Assembly: GCA_035353175.1 (NCBI GenBank)
Contig: DAOPZC010000013.1
Coordinates: 25,027-89,026 of the forward strand
Direction: 5' to 3'
Source of the DNA: DAOPZC01 sp035353175
GTDB lineage: Bacteria > Verrucomicrobiota > Kiritimatiellia > RFP12 > UBA1067
Length of the DNA stretch: 64,000 nt
Positions 24,550 through 31,558 of the stretch are shown piece after piece. A model generated the notes under the pieces. It saw nothing but the letters and a program-made list of their open reading frames with translations, made no database searches and had not been told where the DNA came from. Numbering within the stretch: position 1 is the stretch's first letter; each line of letters starts with the position of its first letter. The position numbers and the translations under genes are program-made.

Positions 24550-25548
24550 ATGAAGGCCATCGGATTGCTCTCGGGCGGGCTGGACTCGACGCTCGCGGTG
24601 CAGCTGATCTCCGAGATGGGAATCGAAGTGATTGCGGTCAAATTCACGTCGCCTTTCTGCCAATGTGATTCCGGCGGGTGTTGCCATGCTGCTGAGGTGG
24701 CGCGGCAGATGGGGCTTGCACTGAAGACGTTCGCTAAAGGAGACGACTACCTTGAGGTCGTTCGCCATCCGAAACACGGGTACGGCGTGGCCATGAATCC
24801 GTGCATCGACTGCCGGATTTACATGTTCAAAAAGGCCAAGGCCTACATGGAGGAGGTCGGCGCTTCGTTTCTGGTCACAGGTGAGGTTCTCGACCAGCGG
24901 CCCATGAGCCAGTACCGACGGGCGATGAAGGTTATCGAGGCGGAGGCGGGGGTGGATGGCAAGATCGTCAGGCCGCTTTCGGCGCAGCATCTGGAACCGA
25001 GCGAGGCGGAACGCCGCGGCTGGGTCGACCGGTCCAAACTGCTGGACTTCCATGGCCGCGGCCGCAGACCGCAACTCGCGCTGGCAGAGGCCTATGGGAT
25101 TAAGGGGTTCGCTTGTCCGGCGGGGGGGTGCCTGCTGACCGACAAGAATTTCGCGGCGAAGCTGCGGGACCTTTTCAAACACCGCGAGCGGGTGACGATG
25201 GGCGACATCGGCCTGCTGAAGATCGGGCGGCACTTCCGGGCGGGCGGGTGCAAGATCGTCTGCGCGCGCGACGAGCCGGAGTGCGAGGCGTTGCGCCGTC
25301 GCGCGGGGACAAATGACTGGCTGTTCGAAGCCGCCGACTGCATGGGGCCGACCGTCCTGCTGGACGGCTTGGACGAGGAGCCTGCGGTCCGGCTGGCGGA
25401 GGACGTGGCCGCGGCATATGCGGACGGGGATGGCCCGGTTGTTGTCGTCAGAGGTTGGACAGGCGGCGCCGAACGGCAGGTTCGCGTCGCGCGGAAGGGA
25501 CGCGAAATCCTGCGGCCTTTTCGCATCTGGTGCGGAGACGCGCCATGA
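24550..25548 (+). CDS. PP-loop tRNA sulfurtransferase-like protein (ThiI/MnmA-like)
   Basis: A 332-residue protein of the adenine-nucleotide alpha hydrolase fold. The PP-loop SGGLDS is at residues 8-13, 'NPCIDC' (C85, C88) matches the catalytic CxxC region of tRNA thiolases, and 'CPAGGCLLTD' is a further conserved Cys pair. The 'GEVLDQRPMSQ' and 'VRPLSAQHLEP' motifs are typical of a family annotated as ThiI-like or thiouridylase-like in anaerobes. It lacks THUMP and rhodanese domains, so it would need a separate sulfur donor, for which the cysteine desulfurase at 21200 is a candidate. AAAAGGAA precedes the ATG. It overlaps the Rrf2 gene by ATGA. Confidence 0.8.
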   Translation: MKAIGLLSGGLDSTLAVQLISEMGIEVIAVKFTSPFCQCDSGGCCHAAEVARQMGLALKTFAKGDDYLEVVRHPKHGYGVAMNPCIDCRIYMFKKAKAYMEEVGASFLVTGEVLDQRPMSQYRRAMKVIEAEAGVDGKIVRPLSAQHLEPSEAERRGWVDRSKLLDFHGRGRRPQLALAEAYGIKGFACPAGGCLLTDKNFAAKLRDLFKHRERVTMGDIGLLKIGRHFRAGGCKIVCARDEPECEALRRRAGTNDWLFEAADCMGPTVLLDGLDEEPAVRLAEDVAAAYADGDGPVVVVRGWTGGAERQVRVARKGREILRPFRIWCGDAP

Positions 25549-25988
25549 AAGTGACAACCAGGGGCAGGTACGGGTTGCGGCTTCTGCTGGAAGTGGCGCT
25601 TCACCAACATATCCGACCGGTGACGCTGGCCGATGTGGCTTTGAGGCAAGGAATCTCACAGCCTTATTTGTGGCATGTCGTCAACCCGTTGAAGGCGGCC
25701 GGCATCCTGCTCGCGAAGCGGGGGGCGCATGGCGGCTACGTCCTGGGGCGCAATCCGTCTGACATCACCATCCGGGAGATTTTGGACGTGCTGGAAGGCG
25801 ATGTCTCGTTTGTCGCGAGTCAGCAGATCCAAGACGAGGTTCAGAACCGAGTCTTCAGGACGGCCCATCAGGCATGGATTGAGCTCGAGAAACAAATCGC
25901 CGAAATCCTCTGCGGGGTTACCCTCGAAGATCTGCTGATGCGGTATCGGGAAGGCGAGGACACCGACAGCCTGACGTACAGCATTTGA
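25545..25988 (+). CDS. Rrf2-family regulator, CymR-like (no Fe-S cysteines)
   Basis: A 147-residue Rrf2 protein: 'TTRGRYGLRLLLEVA', the winged HTH 'VTLADVALRQGISQPYLWHVVNPLKAAGILLAKRGAHGGYVL', and a long dimerisation helix. The three clustered cysteines that hold the [2Fe-2S] cluster in IscR are absent; only one Cys occurs, near the C-terminus. That fits CymR-like members, which in Bacillus act with CysK on sulfur genes. Here cystathionine genes converge on it and cysK lies 12 kb away, so control of cysteine metabolism is a reasonable inference. Translation is coupled to the preceding gene. Confidence 0.86.
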   Translation: MKVTTRGRYGLRLLLEVALHQHIRPVTLADVALRQGISQPYLWHVVNPLKAAGILLAKRGAHGGYVLGRNPSDITIREILDVLEGDVSFVASQQIQDEVQNRVFRTAHQAWIELEKQIAEILCGVTLEDLLMRYREGEDTDSLTYSI

Positions 25989-26008
25989 GTGGGGCGGGAA
26001 CGAAAAAA

Positions 26009-26057
26009 CCTGCGGCGGGCGGAGCGGATCCGCCTGTCGCAGGCTTCGGTTTTCTTT
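26009..26057. terminator. Bidirectional intrinsic terminator (rrf2-type / metK)
   Basis: A 15-bp stem (arms about 26009-26023 and 26029-26043, with two G-U pairs) is flanked by A6 on the left and a T-rich run (GGTTTTCTTTT) on the right. It can end the plus-strand regulator transcript and the minus-strand metK operon. Confidence 0.8.
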
Positions 26058-26070
26058 TGGGGCCAGAGGC

Positions 26071-27282
26071 TCAGCGCGTTCTGGCTTGCTTGCGCTTGCG
26101 GGTCAGGTGGGCGGCTTCGCGCAGCGCCTCGGTGCGGTTGGTCTGCTCCCACGGGAACTGGGTGCGGCCGAAGTGGCCGTAGGAGGCGGTCTCGCGGTAG
26201 CTCCAGCCCTTCGGTTGCGTGAGGGCGAGGTCGCGGATCAGCGCGGCGGGACGGAAGTCAAAGATTTCGCCGGAGAGCAGAATCTCCGAGAGGCGTTCCT
26301 CGCTGACTTTCGCCGTGCCGTACGTCGCCACGTTGATGGAGACCGGCTTGGCCACGCCGATGGCGTAGGCGACTTGGATCTCGCACTTTTCGGCGAGGCC
26401 GGCGGCGACGATGTTCTTCGCGGCGTAGCGGGCGTAGTAGGCGGCCGAGCGGTCGACCTTGGAGGGGTCCTTGCCCGAGAAGGCCCCGCCGCCGTGCGAA
26501 CCGATGCCGCCGTAGGTGTCGACGATAATCTTGCGGCCGGTGACGCCGGAATCGCCCTGCGGGCCGCCGATGACGAAGCGGCCCGTGGGGTTGATGTGCC
26601 AGGCGGTCTTGTTGGTCAGCAGGCCCGTCGGTCGCAGCACGTCGACGGCCACGGCTTTGAGGTCGCGCTGGATGCGTTTGAGCGGCACGTCGCCGGTCTG
26701 GTGGGAGATCACGACCGTTGTGATGGCGACCGGCTTGCCGCCGTCATGGAGCACGGAGACTTGGGCTTTGGCGTCGGGCTCGAGGTAGGCGATCTCGCCC
26801 GACTTGCGCAGCGCGGCGAAACGCTCGAGCAGGCGGTGTGAGAGCACGATGGGCGCGGGCATATATTCGGGCGTGTCGTTCGCGGCGTAACCGAACATCA
26901 TGCCTTGGTCGCCTGCTCCCTGGTCCTCGGGCCGTTCGCGCGAGACACCTTGGTTGATGTCGGGCGACTGGGCGTGCAGGCCGCACACGTAGTTGAAGGT
27001 GTCGAACGAATAGCCGAGGTGCGGCTTGACGTAGCCGATGTCTTTGACCACGGAACGGGCGATCTTCTCCGGGTTCACAGCGTCCCAGCCCGTGCTGGTA
27101 ATCTCTCCGGCATTGACCGTCAGGTTGGAGGTCACGAGCGTCTCGCAGGCCACGTGCGCCTGGGGGTCGCGTGCGAGGCAAGCGTCCAGGATGGCATCGG
27201 AGATCTGGTCGCACACTTTGTCGGGGTGCCCCTCGGAGACGGATTCCGAAGTGTACACGTGGCGGTTCGTCAGTTTGCTCAT
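26071..27282 (-). CDS. metK: S-adenosylmethionine synthetase
   Basis: A 403-residue MetK with all family motifs: 'TSESVSEGHPDKVCDQISDAILDA', 'GAGDQGMMFGYA', 'KTAWHINPTGRFVIGGPQGDSGVTGRKIIVDTYGG' (in parts) and 'GGGAFSGKDPSKVDRSAAY'. It makes SAM from methionine and ATP in the cytoplasm. It is the last gene of a minus-strand unit after the cystathionine beta-synthase gene (44-base gap), linking SAM formation with the reverse transsulfuration that recycles homocysteine to cysteine. AAGGA precedes the ATG. Confidence 0.97.
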   Translation of the reverse strand: MSKLTNRHVYTSESVSEGHPDKVCDQISDAILDACLARDPQAHVACETLVTSNLTVNAGEITSTGWDAVNPEKIARSVVKDIGYVKPHLGYSFDTFNYVCGLHAQSPDINQGVSRERPEDQGAGDQGMMFGYAANDTPEYMPAPIVLSHRLLERFAALRKSGEIAYLEPDAKAQVSVLHDGGKPVAITTVVISHQTGDVPLKRIQRDLKAVAVDVLRPTGLLTNKTAWHINPTGRFVIGGPQGDSGVTGRKIIVDTYGGIGSHGGGAFSGKDPSKVDRSAAYYARYAAKNIVAAGLAEKCEIQVAYAIGVAKPVSINVATYGTAKVSEERLSEILLSGEIFDFRPAALIRDLALTQPKGWSYRETASYGHFGRTQFPWEQTNRTEALREAAHLTRKRKQARTR

Positions 27283-27326
27283 GAGGCGTCTGTCCTTCTT
27301 GTTTTGTGGGCGTGTTTTTGTGTGTG

Positions 27327-28688
27327 TCAGCGAGAGATCGGGCGTGACAGCTGGGCGATGACGTCGAAGCGCGTGACCACGCCGTGCGGCTGGCGGTCGC
27401 GCGTGACGACGATGGCCGGCGCGCCGGCGAAGAGCAGCCGGTAGGCCTCCGACAGGTCGGCGGCCTCGTCAAGAGAGGGCAGCGGAGCCCCCATCACTGC
27501 GCGGATCTCCTGCACGTCCGGCTGGATGCCGTCGTGCAGCGTCTTCATGACGGACGACTCGTTGAGGCTGCCGACGACCGCATGGTTTTCGATCACCGGG
27601 ATCTGCGAGATCTGGTGGGCTGCGATCAGGGCGATCGCATGGCTCAGCTTGTCGTGCGGGCTGACGGAAATCAGGGAGGGCAGGACGCCCTTCTTGGCGA
27701 GGAGCGAACCGATCGGCACATCGGGCGAGCGCGCGTCTTCCCAGTAGCCGTTTTCGCGCATCCACGCGTCGGAGTACATTTTGCTGAGGTAGTTGCGGCC
27801 GGTGTCGGGCAGCAGGACCACGATGCGCTTGGGCTCGGTCAGGCGCCGCGCATAGGCCAGCGCTGCGGCGAGCGCGGTGCCGGAGGAGCCGCCCGCCAGG
27901 ATGCCCTCCTCCCGGGCGAGGCGGCGGGCGGTGTTGAACGAGTCTTTGTCGCTGACGCGGACCATCTCGTCCACGACCTGCCGGTTGAAGGTCTTGGGGA
28001 TGAAGTCCTCGCCGATGCCCTCGACTTTGTAAGCGCGGGGCGTGTCACCGGAAAGGATCGAGCCTTCGGGGTCGGCGCCGACCACGGTGATGGCGGGGTC
28101 CAGTTCCTTCAGAAATTTGCCGATGCCGGAGATGGTGCCGCCGGTGCCCATGCCCGCCACGAACACATCGAACTCGCCCTGCGTGTCGCTCCAGATCTCG
28201 GGGCCGGTGGAGAGATAGTGGGCGAGCGGGTTGTCGGGGTTGTCGAACTGGGCGGGACGGAAGGCTCCCGGGATCTCTCGGGCGAGCCGCGCGGCCACGC
28301 CGTTGTAGCTTTCGGGAGAGTCCGGCGCGACGCTGGTCGGCGTGATGACGACTTCGGCGCCGTACGCTCGCAGCAGGCCGATCTTCTCGCCGCTCATCTT
28401 GTCGGGCAGCACGACGATGAGCTTGTACCCTTTCACGGCGGCGGCCTGCGCGAGGCCCGCGCCGGTGTTGCCGGCCGTGGCTTCGACGATGGTGCCGCCG
28501 GGCTTCAGCAGGCCGGCGCGCTCGGCGGCCTCGAGCATGTAGCGGGCGGGGCGGTCTTTGACGCTGCCGCCGGGGTTGAGGGCTTCGACCTTGACGTCGA
28601 TGGTCGAGGCGAGCCCGGCCGTGAGCTTATGGAGACGGACGAGCGGCGTGTGGCCGATGGCGTCCAGAATGGTGTTGTAGCGTGGCAT
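27327..28688 (-). CDS. Cystathionine beta-synthase with C-terminal CBS-domain pair
   Basis: A 453-residue enzyme. The fold-type II PLP domain (1-320) has the Schiff-base Lys44 in 'GGSVKDRPA', the phosphate loop 'GTGGTISGIG' and 'TAGNTG'. Residues 330-453 are two CBS motifs ('VSPHDKLSHAIALIAAHQISQIPVIE' and 'AYRLLFAGAPAIVVTRD'), as in eukaryotic-type CBS, where they bind SAM or adenine nucleotides. It condenses serine (or O-acetylserine) and homocysteine to cystathionine. AAAGGAGG is well placed. It is flanked by metK and, upstream, the phosphatase-like gene; the gamma-lyase/synthase is first in the operon. Confidence 0.93.
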   Translation of the reverse strand: MPRYNTILDAIGHTPLVRLHKLTAGLASTIDVKVEALNPGGSVKDRPARYMLEAAERAGLLKPGGTIVEATAGNTGAGLAQAAAVKGYKLIVVLPDKMSGEKIGLLRAYGAEVVITPTSVAPDSPESYNGVAARLAREIPGAFRPAQFDNPDNPLAHYLSTGPEIWSDTQGEFDVFVAGMGTGGTISGIGKFLKELDPAITVVGADPEGSILSGDTPRAYKVEGIGEDFIPKTFNRQVVDEMVRVSDKDSFNTARRLAREEGILAGGSSGTALAAALAYARRLTEPKRIVVLLPDTGRNYLSKMYSDAWMRENGYWEDARSPDVPIGSLLAKKGVLPSLISVSPHDKLSHAIALIAAHQISQIPVIENHAVVGSLNESSVMKTLHDGIQPDVQEIRAVMGAPLPSLDEAADLSEAYRLLFAGAPAIVVTRDRQPHGVVTRFDVIAQLSRPISR

Positions 28689-28745
28689 AAAGCCTCCTTT
28701 GGAGAAGTGAGCAGTTCTTTTGCAAGAGTAAAAGACGATGACGAT

Positions 28746-29189
28746 TTACGAGGCATGCCGAACCCACCGGTTGAGCAAATGGCTGACGGTCACGTGGAGG
28801 ACGTCCCGCACCCGACGGTAGTGGGCGAGCGAAGGGGGTGCCCCGATGACACGGGGAACGGGCGATTCGCACGGCAGGTTGACGACAGGCCAAGGAAGAC
28901 CTAGCCGACGGAGATGGTCGGCTGCCCGTTCGCTGAGGGTCACCACACAATCGAACGACAGGTTCGGCAGCACGCCGAGGCTCTTCGACCTTTGTTTTGA
29001 AATGTCGATGCCCACCTCCGACATGACGGCAATAGCTACAGAATCGATGCCGTGGGCTTCAACTCCTGCGGATAACACGTCGATCTGGTCGCCGCCTAAG
29101 GTGCGAGCCCAACCCTCTGCCATCTGACTGCGGCAGGAATTACCACTGCAGACAAACAGAATGCGTTTTTTAAAGGGGGTATTTTTCAT
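28746..29189 (-). CDS. Low-molecular-weight phosphatase/ArsC-like protein
   Basis: A 147-residue LMW-PTP fold protein with the P-loop 'CSGNSCRS' (C14, R20). It resembles thioredoxin-dependent ArsC in 'NSCRSQMAEGWAR', but the two redox cysteines expected about 70-80 residues later are not in place ('CVVTLSERAADH'), and the general-acid Asp loop reads 'PCESPVPR' rather than the usual DP. Arsenate reduction is therefore doubtful; protein phosphatase or a divergent role is possible. It shares one base with the upstream HPr-like gene, so the two are translationally coupled within the sulfur amino acid operon. Confidence 0.72.
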   Translation of the reverse strand: MKNTPFKKRILFVCSGNSCRSQMAEGWARTLGGDQIDVLSAGVEAHGIDSVAIAVMSEVGIDISKQRSKSLGVLPNLSFDCVVTLSERAADHLRRLGLPWPVVNLPCESPVPRVIGAPPSLAHYRRVRDVLHVTVSHLLNRWVRHAS

Positions 29190-29464
29190 CAGATGCCTCC
29201 TCCGCCGTCAAAAACTTCGGTTAGCGCCTGGAGCACGGCGTCCACTTTTCTTTCATCAGGGTCTTCAACCTCGATCGCAAGCGCGGTCCCTTCTGCGGCG
29301 CCGAGCGTCAGGAGTTGGAAGACCGAGCAAGCGTCCACCTTAGGGCAGCCCTCGCACAGGATATTCACGGGAACGCCAGACTTTCTCGCGATGTTGGAAA
29401 TCTGAGAGGCGACGCGCAAGTGCAGGCCGTGTTCGCATTTGACAACGACGTTTTGTGTTTTCAT
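29189..29464 (-). CDS. HPr-like phosphocarrier protein
   Basis: A 91-residue HPr fold. The active-site region reads 'EHGLHLRVAS' with His15 and Arg17 in the right places (canonical GLHARPA), and the regulatory-serine helix reads 'ACSVFQLLTLGAAEGT' with Ser47. Three extra Cys residues (37, 40, 46) lie around the regulatory site, unusual for HPr. ATG 29464 is chosen because AAGGAG lies 8 bases upstream; an earlier in-frame codon would add 8 residues. It is embedded between a cystathionine gamma-lyase/synthase and a phosphatase-like gene, with no PTS enzyme I or permease in the window, so a regulatory rather than sugar-transport role is inferred. Confidence 0.8.
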   Translation of the reverse strand: MKTQNVVVKCEHGLHLRVASQISNIARKSGVPVNILCEGCPKVDACSVFQLLTLGAAEGTALAIEVEDPDERKVDAVLQALTEVFDGGGGI

Positions 29465-29513
29465 GTGTGGGTGCTCCTTATTGTCCAACCGCCTTAAGCC
29501 TATTCGCGTTTCT

Positions 29514-30653
29514 TCATTCCAATGCCTGTTCGAGGTCGTGCTCCAGATCCTCCACGTGTTCCAGCCCGACCGAGAGCCGGAGCAGGTTGTCGCGGATGCC
29601 GCGCTGTGCGCGACCTTCCGGCCCCAGGGCCGCGTGAGTCATCTGCGGCGGGTAACAGACCAGCGACTCCACGCCGCCGAGGCTCTCGCCGAGCGTGAAC
29701 AACGTTGTTTTTGCGACAAACCGTTCCACGGCCGGAAAGCCGCCTTTCAACTCGAAACTGATCATGCCGCCGAATCCGGACATCTGTTTTGCGGCGAGCG
29801 TGTGCTGGGGATGGCTTGTGAGACCGGGGTAGTAAACGCGTTCGACCGCCGGATGTTTTTCAAGCCGGTTTGCCAGTTTGAGCGCATTGCGCTCGTGCTC
29901 GCGCAGCCGTACCGATAGCGTTTTTAGCCCGCGCAAGATGAGCCACGCGTCCCACGGTCCCGGTACGGCGCCTGCCGCATTTTGATAGAACTTGATGCGC
30001 TCCCAAGCGTCTTGATCGCTGGTAATGACCGCTCCGCCAATGACGTCGCTGTGTCCACCCAAGTATTTGGTCGTGCTGTGCACCACGATGTCGGCGCCGA
30101 GTTCCAACGGGCGTTGAAAATAAGGACTGACAAAGGTATTGTCGACCACGAGCCACGCGCCCGCTTTCCGCGCGACCTCTGCGACCTCCGGAATATCAAC
30201 GATTTTCAACAGCGGATTCGTCGGTGTTTCAACCCAGATCAGGCGCGTCTCTGCACAGACTGCGGCGGCAAAGGCAGTCGGGTCGGTTGAATCCGCGTAG
30301 GATATGCGAAGACCCCACGGCCGGTAGATCTTATCGAGCAAACGGTAGGTGCCGCCGTAAAGGTCGTCGCCGGCGACCACATGGTCGCCGGGTTTGAGCA
30401 GGTTCAGCACCGCCGTAGAAGCGGCCACGCCCGAGGCGAAAGCGAGTCCGTGCTTCCCGCCTTCAAGCGAGGCCAAGGCCTCTTCGAGAGCCTGACGGGT
30501 GGGGTTTCCTGTACGCGAATACTCGAAGCCCTCCCGCGGCCACCCGATGGCGTTCTGCTGGTAGGTGGAGGTTTGATAAACGGGGACGGTTACTGCGCCC
30601 GTCCGCGGATCGGGGGCCTGACCATCATGAATGGCTCGTGTTTCGAAACGCAT
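29514..30653 (-). CDS. Cystathionine gamma-lyase/gamma-synthase
   Basis: A 379-residue Cys/Met-metabolism PLP enzyme. Conserved: 'VPVYQTSTYQQ', 'YSRTGNPTRQALEEALASLEGG', 'WVETPTNPLLK', 'VVDNTF' and the Schiff-base Lys196 in 'HSTTKYLGGHSD'. Lyase and synthase cannot be told apart safely by eye; because cystathionine beta-synthase lies in the same operon, the lyase reaction (cystathionine to cysteine) is favoured. AAGGA precedes the ATG. It is the first large gene of a five-gene minus-strand operon ending at metK and is preceded by a 28-codon ORF and a structured leader. Confidence 0.92.
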   Translation of the reverse strand: MRFETRAIHDGQAPDPRTGAVTVPVYQTSTYQQNAIGWPREGFEYSRTGNPTRQALEEALASLEGGKHGLAFASGVAASTAVLNLLKPGDHVVAGDDLYGGTYRLLDKIYRPWGLRISYADSTDPTAFAAAVCAETRLIWVETPTNPLLKIVDIPEVAEVARKAGAWLVVDNTFVSPYFQRPLELGADIVVHSTTKYLGGHSDVIGGAVITSDQDAWERIKFYQNAAGAVPGPWDAWLILRGLKTLSVRLREHERNALKLANRLEKHPAVERVYYPGLTSHPQHTLAAKQMSGFGGMISFELKGGFPAVERFVAKTTLFTLGESLGGVESLVCYPPQMTHAALGPEGRAQRGIRDNLLRLSVGLEHVEDLEHDLEQALE

Positions 30654-30675
30654 GGTGACGTTGTCCTTGTGTGGG

Positions 30676-30762
30676 TTAGTTGTCTCTGCCGACCAGAAGA
30701 TCCAGAATCGTTCTCGGGCCCGCCTTGGCTGCCAGTTTTCTTTTTGCGTGTTTTCTACTCAT
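30676..30762 (-). CDS. Small ORF, 28 residues, in leader of the transsulfuration operon
   Basis: An ATG-initiated 28-codon frame with an AAAAGGGA ribosome-binding site about 9 bases upstream. It ends 22 bases before the cystathionine gamma-lyase/synthase start. The peptide is basic at the N-terminus ('SRKHAKRKLAAKAG') and ends 'TILDLLVGRDN'. It has no Cys and only the initiator Met, so it is not an obvious Cys/Met attenuator peptide. It could be a leader ORF controlling initiation of the next gene or a real small protein. I recognise no family. Confidence 0.45.
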   Translation of the reverse strand: MSRKHAKRKLAAKAGPRTILDLLVGRDN

Positions 30763-30794
30763 GTGATTGTTTCCCTTTTCTTGTTTCTTTGAGC

Positions 30795-30826
30795 AAAAAA
30801 AAACCACAACCTCAGGCCGGTTGTGG
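30795..30826 (-). terminator. Intrinsic terminator in the operon leader (attenuator candidate)
   Basis: On the minus strand CCACAACC-ggcctga-GGTTGTGG is followed by nine T residues, a textbook terminator. It lies upstream of the 28-codon ORF and the cystathionine genes, so it must either end a leader RNA or act as an attenuator. The other strand has a weaker T-rich run (TTCTTCTTTT), so it may work both ways. Confidence 0.8.
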
Positions 30827-30851
30827 GTTCTTCTTTTCAGCGGCGATACGA

Positions 30852-30931
30852 CGCATCATGTGAAAGGAGGGAACCCGCGGCCCGGACTAGCTGGAGCATG
30901 ACAACACATCATGCTCATGGGATCCGATGCG
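30852..30931. other. Nested inverted repeats, structured RNA candidate
   Basis: An outer pair CGCATC/GATGCG (30852-30857, 30926-30931) encloses an inner hairpin GAGCATG/CATGCTC (30894-30900, 30910-30916) and GC-rich internal sequence. On the minus strand this segment lies directly upstream of the terminator at 30826-30795, the arrangement of an aptamer plus expression platform. It matches no riboswitch consensus that I know (SAM-I, SAM-II, cobalamin and T-box were considered). No protein gene is supported between 30763 and 31137. Confidence 0.4.
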
Positions 30932-31027
30932 GTGCGTTCCGTTTGTGTAGGCCAACTGTGTTTCCGATTTTCCAAGGAAAAATTCCAATCATCAGATGCA
31001 ACTCTGTTAAGTCTATCGATAAACAAG

Positions 31028-31056
31028 AGTATTGCATAGGCGGGCCGACTTGTAAA
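31028..31056 (-). promoter_or_regulatory. Putative promoter of the transsulfuration operon leader
   Basis: On the minus strand TTTACA (31056-31051) and AATACT (31033-31028) are 17 bases apart. Transcription from about 31021 would give a leader of roughly 370 bases before the cystathionine gene, spanning the nested hairpins, the terminator and the small ORF. The -10 match is weak. Confidence 0.35.
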
Positions 31057-31076
31057 GTGGCATTTCACTTTTTTTT
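31054..31076 (+). terminator. Short plus-strand hairpin with T-run
   Basis: AAAGTG and CACTTT form a 6-bp stem with a 6-base loop, followed by further T residues. It could end a plus-strand transcript or insulate the TPP-regulated promoter that starts 22 bases later. The stem is weak. Confidence 0.35.
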
Positions 31077-31097
31077 AGCGACAGCCTGTGGTCGCCG

Positions 31098-31127
31098 TTG
31101 ACACGGAGCGCCGCGATGGAGTAACGT
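31098..31127 (+). promoter_or_regulatory. Promoter of the thi operon
   Basis: Consensus TTGACA and TAACGT are separated by 18 bases. Transcription would begin around 31134, at the first bases of the TPP riboswitch. Confidence 0.65.
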
Positions 31128-31137
31128 AAAAACAACG

Positions 31138-31217
31138 GCCGGGGTGTTCTTCCGCAAGGAAGAGCTGAGATCACACCCGTATAACCTGATCCGGATCATG
31201 CCGGCGAAGGGAGTCTT
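31138..31217 (+). promoter_or_regulatory. TPP riboswitch (THI element)
   Basis: The segment has the conserved THI-box parts in order: a GGGGTG start, a P3 hairpin (TTCTTCC-GCAA-GGAAGA), CTGAGA, then ACCCGTATAACCTGATC and GGATCATGCCGGCGAAGGGA. These bases bind the pyrimidine and pyrophosphate of thiamin pyrophosphate. It is followed at once by a strong terminator, so TPP should shut off thiSGHF by premature termination. Confidence 0.95.
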
Positions 31218-31222
31218 AAGAG

Positions 31223-31262
31223 GGGAACGCACCCGTCCGTGGGTGCGTTCCCTTTTTGTTTT
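31223..31262 (+). terminator. Riboswitch-controlled intrinsic terminator
   Basis: A perfect 12-bp GC-rich stem (GGGAACGCACCC / GGGTGCGTTCCC, 6-base loop) is followed by TTTTTGTTTT. It starts 5 bases after the aptamer, forming the expression platform of the TPP switch. Confidence 0.9.
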
Positions 31263-31290
31263 CCCGGGCGCCGGCTGGAGGAGAATGAAG

Positions 31291-31488
31291 ATGAAACTGA
31301 TGCTGAATGGCGAACCCGTGGAAACAGCGGTGACCTTCGTGGCGGAGCTGGTGCGGGAGCAAGCCGGTGCGGCGGGGCGCGTGGCGGTCGTCGTCAACGA
31401 CCGCGTCGTGCCGGCGGCCGATCATGCCGCCACCCGTCTGAGCGAGGGCGACCGCGTCGAACTCCTGACGTTCGCGGGCGGCGGCTGA
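31291..31488 (+). CDS. thiS: Sulfur carrier protein ThiS
   Basis: A 65-residue ubiquitin-like protein beginning 'MKLMLNGEPVE' and ending in the obligatory Gly-Gly (TFAGGG), which ThiF adenylates and which is then thiocarboxylated. ATG 31291 is preferred to the in-frame ATG 31285 because GGAGGAG is then 7 bases away. First gene after the TPP switch. Confidence 0.93.
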   Translation: MKLMLNGEPVETAVTFVAELVREQAGAAGRVAVVVNDRVVPAADHAATRLSEGDRVELLTFAGGG

Positions 31489-31558
31489 GGCCGGAGGGGC
31501 TTTCGCGTTTTTTGTATGGCTGATCAATGACGACACTCACCCTGAATTTTTCGGAGTT

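Noticed and set aside
24550..25548. QueC-type 7-cyano-7-deazaguanine synthase, suggested by the PP-loop
   Set aside because: The NPCIDC and CPAGGC motifs and the overall layout fit the tRNA thiolase-like group; the QueC C-terminal four-Cys zinc site is not seen.
30862..30880. AAAGGAGGGAACCCGCGG, which superficially resembles a T-box motif or a Shine-Dalgarno site on the plus strand
   Set aside because: The T-box core (GGGTGG-ACCGCG) is not matched and no antiterminator follows; no start codon stands at a proper distance for a ribosome-binding site.
30852..30931. A SAM-I or SAM-II riboswitch before the cystathionine genes
   Set aside because: The conserved cores of those aptamers are not present on either strand. 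The element is reported as an unknown structured leader instead.
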